A stretch of 64,000 nt of DNA from Nocardia asteroides (GTDB lineage: Bacteria; Actinomycetota; Actinomycetes; Mycobacteriales; Mycobacteriaceae), in NCBI RefSeq assembly GCF_900637185.1, contig NZ_LR134352.1, positions 6,810,001 to 6,874,000 of the forward strand. Reading direction: 5' to 3'. Shown here piece by piece: positions 28,270 to 37,542 of this stretch (its first letter is position 1; every line of letters begins with the position of its first letter). A program made the position numbers and the translations under genes. The notes under the pieces were generated by a model. The model was not told the DNA's origin and did no database searches. It worked only from the letters and a program-made list of their open reading frames with translations.

Positions 28270-28754
28270 GCAGACGGATCGGCCTGATCTGGGCGCAGGC
28301 CGCGAACGGCGTCATCGGGGTGGACAACACGATTCCGTGGCGCGTCCCCGAGGACATGGCCAACTTCCGCGACACCACCATGGGCCACCCGGTCGTCATG
28401 GGCAGGCGCACCTGGGATTCGCTGCCCGCGGCCTTCCGCCCGCTGGCCGGGCGCCGCAATATCGTGGTCACCCGGCAGCCGGACTGGTCGGCCGAGGGCG
28501 CCGAACGCGCCGCCTCCCTCCCCGACGCGCTGGCGCTGGCCGGTGACGCCGACGTCTGGATCGCCGGTGGCGGCGAGATCTACCGCGCCGCCCTCCCCCT
28601 GGCGACGAACCTGCTGGTCACCGAGGTCGACACCACCGTCGCCGGCGACGCCTTCGCCCCGCCGATCGACGCGGGCTGGCACGCGCCGGAAACCGCCTGG
28701 CTGGAGTCGAAATCGGGCCTGAGATATCGCGTTCGCCACTACACCCGCCGCTGA
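28266..28754 (+). CDS. dfrA: Dihydrofolate reductase
   Basis: A 162-residue NADPH-dependent reductase of dihydrofolate, the trimethoprim target. Visible signatures: [20 protein letters not shown] with the active-site aspartate region in [26 protein letters not shown], then IVVTRQ and the cofactor segment [14 protein letters not shown]. The GTG start overlaps the thyA stop (GTGA), an arrangement common in actinobacteria. Confidence 0.96.
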   Translation: MSRRIGLIWAQAANGVIGVDNTIPWRVPEDMANFRDTTMGHPVVMGRRTWDSLPAAFRPLAGRRNIVVTRQPDWSAEGAERAASLPDALALAGDADVWIAGGGEIYRAALPLATNLLVTEVDTTVAGDAFAPPIDAGWHAPETAWLESKSGLRYRVRHYTRR

Positions 28755-28849
28755 CAACACGTCGGTGACGGTCGGGGCAAAACGGCCGGTTCCCGGCGGG
28801 GTCTCGGGCATACTCCCTGATACCAAGCCCCCGGGAAAGGCGCGATGTC

Positions 28850-29176
28850 ATGGACAAGAAATCGCTGACCGCGGTGGCCCGCCAACAGCTGAAGCTGGCG
28901 GCCACCTCGACGAGTGGCCGGAGTTCGCAGACCGTCATCGGCGGCCACACCCATGTGCTGCGGCAGACCGTGGTCGCGCTGACCGAGGGCCAGAGCCTGG
29001 CCGAACACGACAACGCGGGCGACGCCACCATCCAGGTGCTCACCGGCACGCTGGTGCTGATTTCGGGTACCGACGAGTGGAAGGGTTCGGCGGGTGACCT
29101 GATCGTGGTCCCACGGGCCCGGCACAGCGTGAAAGCCATCGATGACGTGGCGTTTCTGCTGACCGTCGCCAAGTAG
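28850..29176 (+). CDS. Cupin domain protein
   Basis: A 108-residue single-domain cupin. The usual first metal motif is reduced (ALTEGQSLAEHDNAGDATIQVLTG) and the second reads GDLIVVPRARHSVKAIDD, so only some metal-binding histidines remain (H in AEHDN, H in RARHSV). Its function is unknown; small cupins of this type often sense or handle redox-active small molecules. It stands just upstream of the DyP-encapsulin operon in the same direction, with a 73-nt gap that may hold a promoter. Confidence 0.75.
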   Translation: MDKKSLTAVARQQLKLAATSTSGRSSQTVIGGHTHVLRQTVVALTEGQSLAEHDNAGDATIQVLTGTLVLISGTDEWKGSAGDLIVVPRARHSVKAIDDVAFLLTVAK

Positions 29177-29249
29177 GGGTAGCCCGCGGGTCGCTGACAC
29201 GCCAGGGCGTGGCGCGTACCTGTCGGCGCGGAGCTCTACTCTGGACGGC

Positions 29250-30302
29250 ATGGGTGAGCCTCAGCCGATCCTCGATCCACTCACGCCGGCCGCCATTTTC
29301 CTCGTCGCCACCATCGACGAGGGCGGCGAGTCGGCGGTGCGTGACCTCCTGTCCGATATCTCCGGGTTGCGCCGTTCCATCGGTTTCCGGGTACCCGGCG
29401 ACGGATTGTCCTGCGTCACCTCCATCGGCGCCGCGGCCTGGGACCGGCTCTTCGTCGGCCCGAAACCCGCTGAGCTGCACGAGTTCCCGGGCTACGCCGG
29501 CCCGATCCACAGCGCCCCGGCCACGCCGGGCGACCTGCTCTTCCACATCAGGGCCGAGACCCAGGGCCCGTGCTTCGAACTGGCCATGGTGATCGGCGAG
29601 CGGCTGCGCGGCGCGGCCACGATCGTCGACGAGACCGTCGGCTTCCGCTACTTCGAACAGCGCGATCTGCTCGGTTTCGTCGACGGCACCGAGAATCCCG
29701 AGGGCCGCGCCGCGGCGTCGGCGGCGCTGATCGGGGACGAGGATCCCGAATTCACCGGCGGCAGCTACGTGATCGTGCAGAAGTACACCCATCCGCTGGA
29801 CCAGTGGAACGCGCTCTCGATCGAGGAGCAGGAGCGGGTGATCGGCCGCACCAAGCTCGCCGACTACGAACTGCCCGACGACGTGAAGCCCGCCGACTCG
29901 CACGTGGCGGTCAACACCCTGGTCGACCCCGACGGCACCGAACGCGAGATCCTCCGGGCCAACATGCCTTTCGGCACCATCGGCACCGGCGAGTTCGGCA
30001 CGTACTACATCGCCTACGCGGCCACGCCGAGCGTCACCGAACGCATGCTCGAGCGGATGTTCCTCGGCACCGACGAGGCCGCCTACGACCGGATCCTGGA
30101 CTTCTCCTTCGCCGTCACCGGCACCCTGTTCTTCACCCCCACCGTCGATTTCCTCGACGACCTGCCCGACGCACCCGAATCCGTAGCCACCGACGAAGAA
30201 TCCGATTCCCTGCCCGAATTCGCCCCGGTGGAACAGGCGAACGCCGCGGCGGCCGGCTCCGACGGCTCGCTCGGCATCGGCACGATGAAAAGGAGTATCT
30301 GA
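29250..30302 (+). CDS. Dye-decolorizing peroxidase (encapsulin cargo)
   Basis: A 350-residue heme peroxidase. The DyP signature GxxDG is G142FVD145G, the proximal heme ligand is H218 (DSHVAVN), and the distal arginine is R236 (ILRANMPFG). The C-terminus, after an alanine-rich linker, ends GSLGIGTMKRSI: a cargo-loading peptide of the type that docks DyP inside encapsulin shells. The stop is immediately followed by the encapsulin ATG, with AAAAGGAG inside the peroxidase 3' end as its ribosome-binding site. A role in oxidative stress is the family view. Confidence 0.95.
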   Translation: MGEPQPILDPLTPAAIFLVATIDEGGESAVRDLLSDISGLRRSIGFRVPGDGLSCVTSIGAAAWDRLFVGPKPAELHEFPGYAGPIHSAPATPGDLLFHIRAETQGPCFELAMVIGERLRGAATIVDETVGFRYFEQRDLLGFVDGTENPEGRAAASAALIGDEDPEFTGGSYVIVQKYTHPLDQWNALSIEEQERVIGRTKLADYELPDDVKPADSHVAVNTLVDPDGTEREILRANMPFGTIGTGEFGTYYIAYAATPSVTERMLERMFLGTDEAAYDRILDFSFAVTGTLFFTPTVDFLDDLPDAPESVATDEESDSLPEFAPVEQANAAAAGSDGSLGIGTMKRSI

Positions 30303-31100
30303 ATGAACAACCTGCATCGCGAACTCGCGCCGATCAGCGACGAGGCCTGGGCCGAGATCGAGGAAGAAGCCACCCGCACGTTCAAGCGCAACATCGCGGG
30401 CCGCCGGGTCGTCGACGTGTCCGGCCCGCACGGGGTCGCGTACTCGGCGCTCAACCGCGGCAGGCTCACCTCCATCGAGTCCCCGGACACCGGCGTCCAG
30501 GCGCACCAGCGGGTGGTGCAACCGCTGGTGGAGCTGCGCGTGCCGTTCACGTTGCAGCGCGCCGAGCTCGACGACATCGAGCGCGGCGCGGGCGACGCCG
30601 ACTTCGACAACCTCAAGGACGCCGCCCAGAAGATCGCCTTCGCCGAGGACCGCGCGATCTTCGAGAGCTACGCCGCCGCCGGCATCACCGGCATCCGGGC
30701 GGCCGCGTCCAACGATCCGGTCGCGCTGCCGAGCAATGTCGTCGACATCCCCGACGCGATCTCGCACGCGCTCACCGGCCTGCGCCTGGCGGGCGTGCAG
30801 GGCCCGTACTCGGTGGTGCTCAGCGCCGACCTGTACACCAAGGTCAGCGAGACCTCCGACCACGGTCACCCGATCCGCACCCATATCGAGCGGCTGATCG
30901 ACGGCGAGATCATCTGGGCGCCCGCCATCACCGGCGGCTTCGCGCTCACCACCCGCGGCGGCGACTTCGAGCTGGCGCTGGGCCAGGATCTGTCGATCGG
31001 TTACCTGAGCCACGATGCCGAGACCGTGCAGCTGTACTTCCAGGAGACCTTCACCTTCCTGGTGGAGACCTCCGAGGCGGCGGTGTCGCTCGGGTCGTGA
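30303..31100 (+). CDS. Encapsulin nanocompartment shell protein
   Basis: A 265-residue HK97-fold shell protein, similar in length to the mycobacterial and Thermotoga family 1 encapsulins, which self-assemble into cages. Recognised by the start MNNLHRELAPISDEAWAEIEEEATRTFKRNIAGRRVVDVSGP, by the central FDNLKDAAQKIAFAEDRAIFESY segment, and by the end LYFQETFTFLV. It is co-transcribed with its DyP cargo and starts right after the peroxidase stop, so shell and cargo are made together. Confidence 0.95.
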   Translation: MNNLHRELAPISDEAWAEIEEEATRTFKRNIAGRRVVDVSGPHGVAYSALNRGRLTSIESPDTGVQAHQRVVQPLVELRVPFTLQRAELDDIERGAGDADFDNLKDAAQKIAFAEDRAIFESYAAAGITGIRAAASNDPVALPSNVVDIPDAISHALTGLRLAGVQGPYSVVLSADLYTKVSETSDHGHPIRTHIERLIDGEIIWAPAITGGFALTTRGGDFELALGQDLSIGYLSHDAETVQLYFQETFTFLVETSEAAVSLGS

Positions 31101-31146
31101 GGCCTGCCGCTAGGGTGGGCCGCGAGTCGTCGAGAAGGAGGTCCGC

Positions 31147-31677
31147 ATGGCGGTCGTGCGTGCCGGGGTCGTGCCTGCGAGCCGGAGCCTGTTCTACTGC
31201 CTGATCGGATTGCTGGTCACCACGGGCTTCGTCGGGTTGTTCCTGGCGATGTTCGGGGTGAACCGGGTGGTCACCGGCCTGCTCGTCGGCGCGATCGCGG
31301 GCGTCGCGGCGGGTGTCGCGCTGTTCGTGCGCGATGTCGTCGAGCTCACCGAGCACGCCATCTACACCAGGACCCCGTTCCGGTCCGCGACGGTCCCGTG
31401 GGATCGGGTCGTCGCGGGCCGGTTCACCCTCGACGAGCGTTCCCGCTGGGCGCTGGCCCTCGACCTGACCGGCGGCGCCTCCACCGACGAGCTGGTCCTG
31501 CTGTCCATCCCGCCGGTGGTCCGTCCCGTCGCGGGCGCCTACGACATGCGCAAACGCGAGCAGGTCACCGAGATCCGGGAATTCCTGCGCGCCAAGCGGA
31601 TCCCGATCACCGTGCTCCCCGAGATCGCGGGCGCGCTCAACCAGCACTGGCAGATCGCCCCGCCGACCACCCGCTGA
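31147..31677 (+). CDS. Membrane protein with PH-like domain
   Basis: A 176-residue protein with two membrane segments (about 14-36 and 41-62) and a soluble C-terminal part resembling the bacterial PH-like domain (VVELTEHAIYTRTPFRSATVPWDRVVAG). Function unknown. An AAGGAGG ribosome-binding site precedes the ATG by 7 nt. It lies 46 nt after encapsulin in the same direction and could be read from the same transcript, but no functional link is evident. Confidence 0.65.
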   Translation: MAVVRAGVVPASRSLFYCLIGLLVTTGFVGLFLAMFGVNRVVTGLLVGAIAGVAAGVALFVRDVVELTEHAIYTRTPFRSATVPWDRVVAGRFTLDERSRWALALDLTGGASTDELVLLSIPPVVRPVAGAYDMRKREQVTEIREFLRAKRIPITVLPEIAGALNQHWQIAPPTTR

Positions 31678-31683
31678 CGGCGC

Positions 31684-32709
31684 TCAGCCCGCGGCGGCCT
31701 GCTCCGGGGGCGGCGCCCCGGCGCCGGAGCGGAAGCGTCGCCGGTAGGCCGAGGGCGAGACGCCGAGCCGGGCGATGAAGGCCCGGCGCAAGGACTCGGC
31801 ACTGGAGAACCCGGCGTCGGCGGCCGCCCGGCTCACCGAGCTCCCGGCTTCGAGCCGGGCCCTGGCCAGCTCGAACCGCACACTGGCCGCGTATTCGGCC
31901 GGGCCGATCCCGATCTCCTCGGTGAACAGCCGGGTGAGATGGCGCGGGCTCACGTTCACGTGGCGCGCGAGTGCCTGCACGCTGTGCTGGCGGGCGGGGT
32001 CGCGCGCGATGAGGTCGGTGACCACGCGCACCGGCCCCGGCCGGGCCGCGACGGCGCGCAGTGGGGTGGAGAACTGGTCCTGCCCGCCGGAGCGCTGCAG
32101 GTACACCAGCAGTCCCTGTGCCACCCGGCGCGCCACCGCGCTGCCGCAGTCCTCCTCGACGATCGCCAGGGCCAGGTCGATTCCGGCGGCGACACCGGCG
32201 GAGGTCGCGATCTCGCCCGAGCGGACGAAGATCCGGTCGGGCCGCAGGTCGACCCGCGGATACCGGCGCGCCAGCTCGTCGGCGAACTTCCAGTGCGTGG
32301 TCGCCGCGCGCCCGTCCAGCAGGCCGAGTTCGGCGAGGACGAACGCGCCGCTGCAGATGGACACGACGCGCCTGCTGCGGGCCGCGAGCAGGCGCGCGGC
32401 CGCGACGAGATCGGGCCGGACGAACTCGTCGGGCGACACTTCGCTGCCCGGCACCACCAGCGTGTCCAGCGCGGGTGCGTCGGCGGCGGCCATCGCCACG
32501 GCAACCCCACCGCCGACGGAAGTCTGCACCGGCGCGCCCGAGGGTGAGAGCAGCACCACGTCGTATGCCTCGGCGAACTGATTGGCTTCGACGAAAACCT
32601 CTGCCGGACCGATGTAGTCGAGGGCTTTCACCCCGTCGAACAGGAGAAACCCGATTCGCCGCGGCCCGGAGGGAGGAAGAATTCGGGCACGATCGGGCAG
32701 AGCACGCAT
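31684..32709 (-). CDS. GlxA-type AraC family regulator (DJ-1/PfpI + AraC domains)
   Basis: A 341-residue regulator. Residues about 15-185 form a DJ-1/PfpI-like class I amidotransferase domain ([23 protein letters not shown], and [24 protein letters not shown] with the nucleophile-elbow cysteine). Residues about 220-325 hold two AraC helix-turn-helix motifs ([23 protein letters not shown] and [20 protein letters not shown]). The start [10 protein letters not shown] is chosen for length. It is divergent from the hydrolase gene, its most likely target. Confidence 0.88.
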   Translation of the reverse strand: MRALPDRARILPPSGPRRIGFLLFDGVKALDYIGPAEVFVEANQFAEAYDVVLLSPSGAPVQTSVGGGVAVAMAAADAPALDTLVVPGSEVSPDEFVRPDLVAAARLLAARSRRVVSICSGAFVLAELGLLDGRAATTHWKFADELARRYPRVDLRPDRIFVRSGEIATSAGVAAGIDLALAIVEEDCGSAVARRVAQGLLVYLQRSGGQDQFSTPLRAVAARPGPVRVVTDLIARDPARQHSVQALARHVNVSPRHLTRLFTEEIGIGPAEYAASVRFELARARLEAGSSVSRAAADAGFSSAESLRRAFIARLGVSPSAYRRRFRSGAGAPPPEQAAAG

Positions 32710-32830
32710 ACCGGAGAATCTAGAGCCTGTCCGAAAGAGCGGGATCGGCGGCCGGTACGGCAGGCGACAGCCGGGCATCCGGCCAGCAACGATGGTGAAC
32801 CTACCGATCCGCCTCTTCGATGGGAACGCA

Positions 32831-33652
32831 ATGCCCTACTTCACCACGTCCGACGGCACCGAGATCTACTACTCCGACTGGGGCACCGGGCAACCCGTCG
32901 TCTTCAGCCACGGCTGGCCGCTGAACTCGGACGCGTGGTCGCTCGAGCGCAAGACCCTCGCCGACGCGGGCTACCGCGTGATCGCGCACGACCGCCGCGG
33001 GCACGGCCGTTCGGCGCAGCCGTGGCAGGGCAACGACATGGACACCTACGCGCGCGACCTCGCCGAGCTGATCGAGTCGCTGGACCTGCGCGATGTCGTC
33101 GTGATCGGCCATTCCACCGGCGGCGGCGAGGTCGTGCGCTATGCCGCGCGGCACGGGCGCGAGCGGGTGGCCAAGGTCGTCACCGTCGGCGCGGTGCCGC
33201 CGATCATGGTCGCGACCGAGTCGAACCCGGACGGCCTGCCGATGGAGGTGTTCGACGGGATCCGGGCCGGAGTGCTGGCCGACCGGTCGAACTTCTACCA
33301 GGAGCTCGCCCCCTCGTTCTTCGGTTTCAACCGGGAGGGCGCCACGGTGTCGAAGGGCGCGCAGGAGGATTTCTGGCGGCAGGGCATGCAGGCGGGCATC
33401 CAGGCCGCCTACGAGTGTGTCGCCGCGTTCTCGGCCACCGACTTCACCGAGGACCTGCGGGCGCTGGAGGTGCCGATCTTCATCGCGCACGGCGACGACG
33501 ATCAGATCGTGCCGATCGCGGGCGCGGCGCTGAAGTCGATCGAGCTGGTCCGCGACGGCACGCTGAAGGTGTATCCCGGTGCGCCGCACGGCATCTTCGG
33601 CGCCTACCAGCAGGAGCTCATCGGCGACATCCTGAAGTTCATCGCCGGCTGA
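32831..33652 (+). CDS. Alpha/beta hydrolase, non-heme chloroperoxidase type
   Basis: A 273-residue alpha/beta hydrolase resembling cofactor-free haloperoxidases and esterases. It starts [31 protein letters not shown]; the triad is S95 (GHSTGGG), an aspartate in HGDDDQIVP, and H253 (APHGIFG). The oxyanion HGW is in place. In vitro such enzymes make peracids; the natural substrate is unknown. It is divergent from a GlxA-type regulator. Confidence 0.9.
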   Translation: MPYFTTSDGTEIYYSDWGTGQPVVFSHGWPLNSDAWSLERKTLADAGYRVIAHDRRGHGRSAQPWQGNDMDTYARDLAELIESLDLRDVVVIGHSTGGGEVVRYAARHGRERVAKVVTVGAVPPIMVATESNPDGLPMEVFDGIRAGVLADRSNFYQELAPSFFGFNREGATVSKGAQEDFWRQGMQAGIQAAYECVAAFSATDFTEDLRALEVPIFIAHGDDDQIVPIAGAALKSIELVRDGTLKVYPGAPHGIFGAYQQELIGDILKFIAG

Positions 33653-33679
33653 GCGCGCGCCGCGGCCCTGCTCAGGCGG
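33645..33679. terminator. Terminator-like hairpin between hydrolase and TetR genes
   Basis: CCGGCTGAGC/GCTCAGGCGG, a 10-bp stem with one mismatch and a 15-nt GC-rich loop, spanning the two convergent stop codons. No T-run follows, so termination efficiency is uncertain. Confidence 0.4.
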
Positions 33680-34391
33680 GATCGGTCCCGATCTCGCCGA
33701 CGCGCGCGAGCAGGGCTTCGGCGGCGGTGCGGATCTCGGCGGGGTCGGCGGGATGGCCGATAACGCGCACGATTGCGTCGGGGATGACGTGTTCGGTCTC
33801 GGGACCCGCCGCGCCTTCGTCGGAGCGGATGCCGATGACCGTTTCGACCAGGCGGAAGGGCAGGATCCGGGCGCCGGCGGCCGTGGGCGCGGCCGCGGCG
33901 GCCAGGTGTTCGTAATGGGCGCGCAGCTCGTCGCGGCGGTCGCGGAAGACGGCGAAGCGTTCGGTACGCACCTCGGGGAGCAGATAGAGGGCACCGAGAT
34001 TCCAGCGGGCCGCGCGGAGTTGGCGCACGTCGAACAGGGCCAGGGCGTAGAGCTTGGTGATCGCGTCGTCGGGTTCGGCGCGCATGCGCCCGGCCAGCGC
34101 GGCCGGGGCGGCGATGGTCTCGGCCAGCAGGGCGTCGAGGATGTCGTCCTTGGCGGCGAAGTGGTGATAGAGCGAGGCCTGCCTGATGCCGACGGCGTCG
34201 GCGACCGCCCTGGTCGAGGTGTTGGCATAGCCCTTGGTGGTGAACAGTTCCGCCGCCGCGTCGAGGATCTCCGCGCGCGGCGTCGTCCCCTGTCTGCGTC
34301 GCTGTTCCAGCCGGGGGCGCCCGGGTCCGAGGTTTGCCACGTCCCCGATTCTGTCATCGGGACCGGACCGGCCCCGGGAGGGGCTGCTCAC
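33672..34391 (-). CDS. TetR family transcriptional regulator
   Basis: A 239-residue regulator with the helix-turn-helix EILDAAAELFTTKGYANTSTRAVADAVGIRQASLYHHFAAKDDIL at about 40-84. The C-terminal ligand domain is not recognised. A GTG start at 34391 or one 17 codons later (before ANLGPGRPR) are both possible. It is divergent from the permease/DUF1989 operon, and two inverted copies of a 12-bp word lie between, so it probably controls that operon. Confidence 0.87.
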   Translation of the reverse strand: MSSPSRGRSGPDDRIGDVANLGPGRPRLEQRRRQGTTPRAEILDAAAELFTTKGYANTSTRAVADAVGIRQASLYHHFAAKDDILDALLAETIAAPAALAGRMRAEPDDAITKLYALALFDVRQLRAARWNLGALYLLPEVRTERFAVFRDRRDELRAHYEHLAAAAAPTAAGARILPFRLVETVIGIRSDEGAAGPETEHVIPDAIVRVIGHPADPAEIRTAAEALLARVGEIGTDPA

Positions 34392-34420
34392 CGGCGCGGA
34401 TGCCGCGCGGTCGAATTCCT

Positions 34421-34527
34421 GTCACTCGATAGAAACGTGGGCAACGCAGAAGTTACCGCGCGTCCCACACTCGATACACGCACGACACCGTTCGAGCGAT
34501 CGCGAGCGCAAAACTATCGACTGATAG
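34421..34527. promoter_or_regulatory. Inverted operator-like words upstream of the permease operon
   Basis: CTATCGACTGAT on the plus strand (34514-34525) and CTATCGAGTGAC on the minus strand (34421-34432) differ at two of twelve bases and face each other across about 80 bp. The first also forms a local palindrome CTATC-GACT-GATAG (34514-34527). No guanidine riboswitch consensus was recognised in this leader. Confidence 0.5.
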
Positions 34528-34558
34528 ATATTTGGCCGCACCGCCGAAGGACACCGAC

Positions 34559-36097
34559 ATGGCCGCGACTCTCGACTCCCCCGCCGTCCCGCCCGAAACC
34601 GCCCGCGACAGTGCCGATCTGGCGGCATTCGGCTACCAGCCGGTCCTGCACCGCAAGCTGGGACGCTACGCGTCCTTCGCGGCGGGCTTCTCGTTCGTTT
34701 CCATCCTCACCACGATCTTCCAGTTCTTCGGATTCGGCTATTCGTTCGGCGGCGCCGCGTTCTTCTGGACCTGGCCGCTGGTCTTCGCCGGCCAGTTCCT
34801 GGTGGCGCTGAACTTCGCCGAGCTGGCCGCCCGGTATCCGATCTCCGGCTGTATCTACCAGTGGTCGCGCCGCCTGGCGGGCGGGCTGATCGGCTGGTTC
34901 GCCGGCTGGATGATGGTGATCGCCCAGGTCGTCACCGCCGCGGCCGCCGCCATCGCGCTGCAGGTGGTGCTGCCCACGATCTGGAGCGGATTCCAGATCA
35001 TCGGCACCGACACCGCGCTCACCTCCCGCGACGGCGCGATGAACGCCGTACTGCTGGGCAGCGCGCTGCTGGTGGTCACCACCACGATCAATGTGATCGG
35101 CATCGACCTGATGGCCCGGATCAATTCGATCGGCGTCACCATCGAGATCGTCGGCGTGCTGGCCATCATCGCGCTGTTCTTCACCGGCGCCGAGCGTGGC
35201 CCCGGCGTGGTGCTGCACACCGACCAGGCCGCGCCCGGCCCGTACTGGGCGGCGTTCCTGGTGTCCGGTCTGATGGCCGCGTATGTGATGGTGGGTTTCG
35301 ACTCGGCCGGCGAGCTGTCGGAGGAGACGAAGAACCCGCGCCGGGTCGCCCCGCGCACCATCCTGCTGGCCCTGTCGGTGTCGGCGCTGGGCGGCGGACT
35401 CATGCTGATCGGCGCGCTGATGGCGGCGCCGAGCCTGTCCGACGGCGAATTGGCCTCCGGCGGACTGGCTTACGTCATCATGTCGAAGCTGAACAGCCCC
35501 GCCGGATCGGTGCTGCTCGGGTGCGTTGCCGTCGCGGTGATCGTGTGCACGCTGGCCATCCAGACCGCGGGTTCGCGCCTGATGTTCTCGATGGCGCGCG
35601 ACGGCAAGCTGCCGTTCGCCAAGGCGCTGTCGACGGTGCACCCGCGCTTCGGCACCCCGGTGTGGCCCGCGGTGGTGATCGGCGCGCTCGGCATCGGCCT
35701 GCTGGTGCTGAACCTGGGCAATCCCGCCATCTTCGCGACGCTGGCCAGTGTCTGCATCGTCAGCCTGTACCTGGCGTACCTGCTGGTCACCGTGCCGCTG
35801 CTGGTGCGCAGGATCAAGGGCCTGCCCGCCATGGACGATCCGGCGCTGTTCAGCCTGGGGCGCTGGGGCGTGCCGATCAACGCGCTCGCCGTGGCGTGGG
35901 GCATCGCCATGGTGATCAACCTGGCCTGGCCGCGACCGGAGGTGTACATCCCCGCGGGTGGCAGCTGGTGGCAGCTCTGGGCCGGTCCGCTGTCGGTGGC
36001 GGTGATCCTCACCGTGGGCGCCGTCGTCTACCGATTCGTGGTCGCCGTCCGGACCACGGAGGAGCCCATCGCCGAAACCGCGCCTGCCGCCGCGTGA
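34559..36097 (+). CDS. APC family amino acid permease
   Basis: A 512-residue inner-membrane transporter with about 12 membrane segments. The APC signature is visible early (SFAAGFSFVSILTTIFQFFGFGYSFGG), with AELAARYPISGCIYQWSRRLAG, GFDSAGELSEETKNPRRVAPRTI and SRLMFSMARDGKLPFAKALS, close to the permeases encoded with urea/guanidine carboxylase genes. The substrate is probably a small nitrogen compound. The ATG at 34559 follows AAGGACA; an upstream TTG is less likely. A strong hairpin follows the stop and may reduce expression of the downstream genes. Confidence 0.88.
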   Translation: MAATLDSPAVPPETARDSADLAAFGYQPVLHRKLGRYASFAAGFSFVSILTTIFQFFGFGYSFGGAAFFWTWPLVFAGQFLVALNFAELAARYPISGCIYQWSRRLAGGLIGWFAGWMMVIAQVVTAAAAAIALQVVLPTIWSGFQIIGTDTALTSRDGAMNAVLLGSALLVVTTTINVIGIDLMARINSIGVTIEIVGVLAIIALFFTGAERGPGVVLHTDQAAPGPYWAAFLVSGLMAAYVMVGFDSAGELSEETKNPRRVAPRTILLALSVSALGGGLMLIGALMAAPSLSDGELASGGLAYVIMSKLNSPAGSVLLGCVAVAVIVCTLAIQTAGSRLMFSMARDGKLPFAKALSTVHPRFGTPVWPAVVIGALGIGLLVLNLGNPAIFATLASVCIVSLYLAYLLVTVPLLVRRIKGLPAMDDPALFSLGRWGVPINALAVAWGIAMVINLAWPRPEVYIPAGGSWWQLWAGPLSVAVILTVGAVVYRFVVAVRTTEEPIAETAPAAA

Positions 36098-36102
36098 TCC
36101 AC

Positions 36103-36135
36103 GGTGGCACGGCCGGATACGCCGGCCGTGCCACC
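36103..36135 (+). terminator. Intra-operon hairpin after the permease gene
   Basis: A perfect 14-bp inverted repeat, GGTGGCACGGCCGG and its complement, around a 5-nt loop, starting 5 nt after the permease stop. It lacks an immediate T-run. It could be an attenuator, a leaky terminator or an mRNA-stabilising end that lets the permease be made at a different level from the DUF1989 genes. Confidence 0.6.
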
Positions 36136-36175
36136 ACCCGCCCCGCCTCCTTTCCCTCGACGCAGGAGCTTCTCG

Positions 36176-36928
36176 ATGACGAGCACCCAGTCCACCGACG
36201 GCGCCCGCGCCCACGCGCGCGCCCAAGCCGCGGCGGCGACCATCGCCCGCCCCGACCTGCCCGACGGCGTCGACCCCGCCACCGTGGTTCTCGCGCAGCG
36301 CATTCCCGCGGGCGGGTACGCGAATGTCGTGCTCGGCCGGGGAACCCGCGTGCGGTTCGCCGATCCCACCGGAACCGCAGGCGCGCATCTGTTCCTGCTG
36401 CGCGCCGAATCACCGTGGGAGCGGCTCAATGTCGCCGACACCGTGAAGGTGCCCTGGCAGGCCTATCTCGGGGCGGGACACCCGTTGCTCTCCGATCAGG
36501 GCCGGGTGCTGGCGACCGTGCTGGCCGACTCCTCCGGCCACCACGACACCCTGTGCGGCCCGACCATCGCGGGCCGTCGGCAACTGCACCTCGCCGGGGC
36601 CAAGCAGGGCCTGGAACCCCGCGACATCGGTCCCTCGATCGGACTGTTCCGTGGCGTCCGCGTCGACGCCGTGGGCGGTCTCGTCGCCACCGGCAACGCA
36701 CCCGCGGGCGCGGCGCTCGACCTGCTGATCCACCTGCCGCTGACCCTGCTGGTCGCCAATGCCGCGCACCCGCTCGACGAGCGCCCCACCGGCGACCTCG
36801 ACCTGGTCGCCTGGTCGGCCCCCGCCGAACTCGGCACCCTCCCCAACGACGACCCGGAATACCGACGGGCCGTGGCCAACACCGAAGCCGCCTGGACGGC
36901 CGCACTGAACACGGAGGTTCCGGCATGA
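36176..36928 (+). CDS. DUF1989 family protein, urea carboxylase-associated type (first paralogue)
   Basis: A 250-residue protein of the DUF1989 family. Key stretches: QRIPAGGYANVVLGRGTRVRFAD, ESPWERLNVADTVKVPWQAYLGAGHPLLSDQGRVL and DSSGHHDTLCGPT. In other bacteria pairs of DUF1989 proteins form carboxyguanidine deiminase, which acts after a carboxylase of the urea-carboxylase family in guanidine breakdown; assignment here is by context. Preceded by GCAGGAG at good spacing. Its stop overlaps the ATG of the second paralogue (ATGA). Confidence 0.85.
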   Translation: MTSTQSTDGARAHARAQAAAATIARPDLPDGVDPATVVLAQRIPAGGYANVVLGRGTRVRFADPTGTAGAHLFLLRAESPWERLNVADTVKVPWQAYLGAGHPLLSDQGRVLATVLADSSGHHDTLCGPTIAGRRQLHLAGAKQGLEPRDIGPSIGLFRGVRVDAVGGLVATGNAPAGAALDLLIHLPLTLLVANAAHPLDERPTGDLDLVAWSAPAELGTLPNDDPEYRRAVANTEAAWTAALNTEVPA

Positions 36929-37542
36929 CCACGTCCACCCGCATCGTCGTCCTCGACGAGACCGTTCCCGCCAACGCGCCGTGGTCGGCGATCGTCCGCG
37001 CGGGCGACCAGCTCGAGATCATCGACCTGCACGGCAACCAGGCCGTCGACTGCCTGCTCTACTCCGCCGCCGACCGCACCGACCGCTACAGCGCGCAGGC
37101 CACCGTCGCCGCGCAGGGCAACATCTTCCTGACCACGGGCAGCGTGCTGCGCACCGAGGCGGGCACCCCGCTGATGACGGTGGTCGCCGACGAGGTCGGC
37201 AATCACGACACCATCGCCGGCGCCTGCTCGCAGGAATCCAACACCCTGCGCTACGGCCACCACACCCGCCACCAGCACGCCTGCGTGGAGAACTTCCTCA
37301 CCGCCGCGCTCGAATGGGGTCTGGGCAAGCGGGATCTGGTGTCCAACATCAACTGGTTCATGAACGTCCCGGTGGAGGCCGACGGCACCCTCGGCATCGT
37401 CGACGGACTGTCCGCGCCGGGCAAGAAGGTGACCTTGCGCGCCGAGATCGACACGCTGGTCCTGGTCTCCAACTGCCCGCAGATCAACAACCCCTGCAAC
37501 GGTTTCGACCCGACGCCGGTGCGCATGGTGGTGACCCGATGA
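36925..37542 (+). CDS. DUF1989 family protein, urea carboxylase-associated type (second paralogue)
   Basis: A 205-residue DUF1989 protein of the other type. It carries IDLHGNQAVDCLLYSAADRTDRYSAQ, EVGNHDTIAGACSQESNTLRYG, GKRDLVSNINWFMNVPVEADG and the cysteine motif NCPQINNPCN near the end. Together with the first paralogue it would form the two-subunit deiminase acting on N-carboxylated guanidine or a related compound. Overlaps both neighbours by ATGA, so the three genes are translationally coupled. Confidence 0.87.
   Translation: MTTSTRIVVLDETVPANAPWSAIVRAGDQLEIIDLHGNQAVDCLLYSAADRTDRYSAQATVAAQGNIFLTTGSVLRTEAGTPLMTVVADEVGNHDTIAGACSQESNTLRYGHHTRHQHACVENFLTAALEWGLGKRDLVSNINWFMNVPVEADGTLGIVDGLSAPGKKVTLRAEIDTLVLVSNCPQINNPCNGFDPTPVRMVVTR

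Noticed and set aside
34392..34558. Guanidine riboswitch before the permease operon
   Set aside because: I looked for the guanidine-I, -II and -III consensus loops and found none; a TetR and inverted words explain regulation better.
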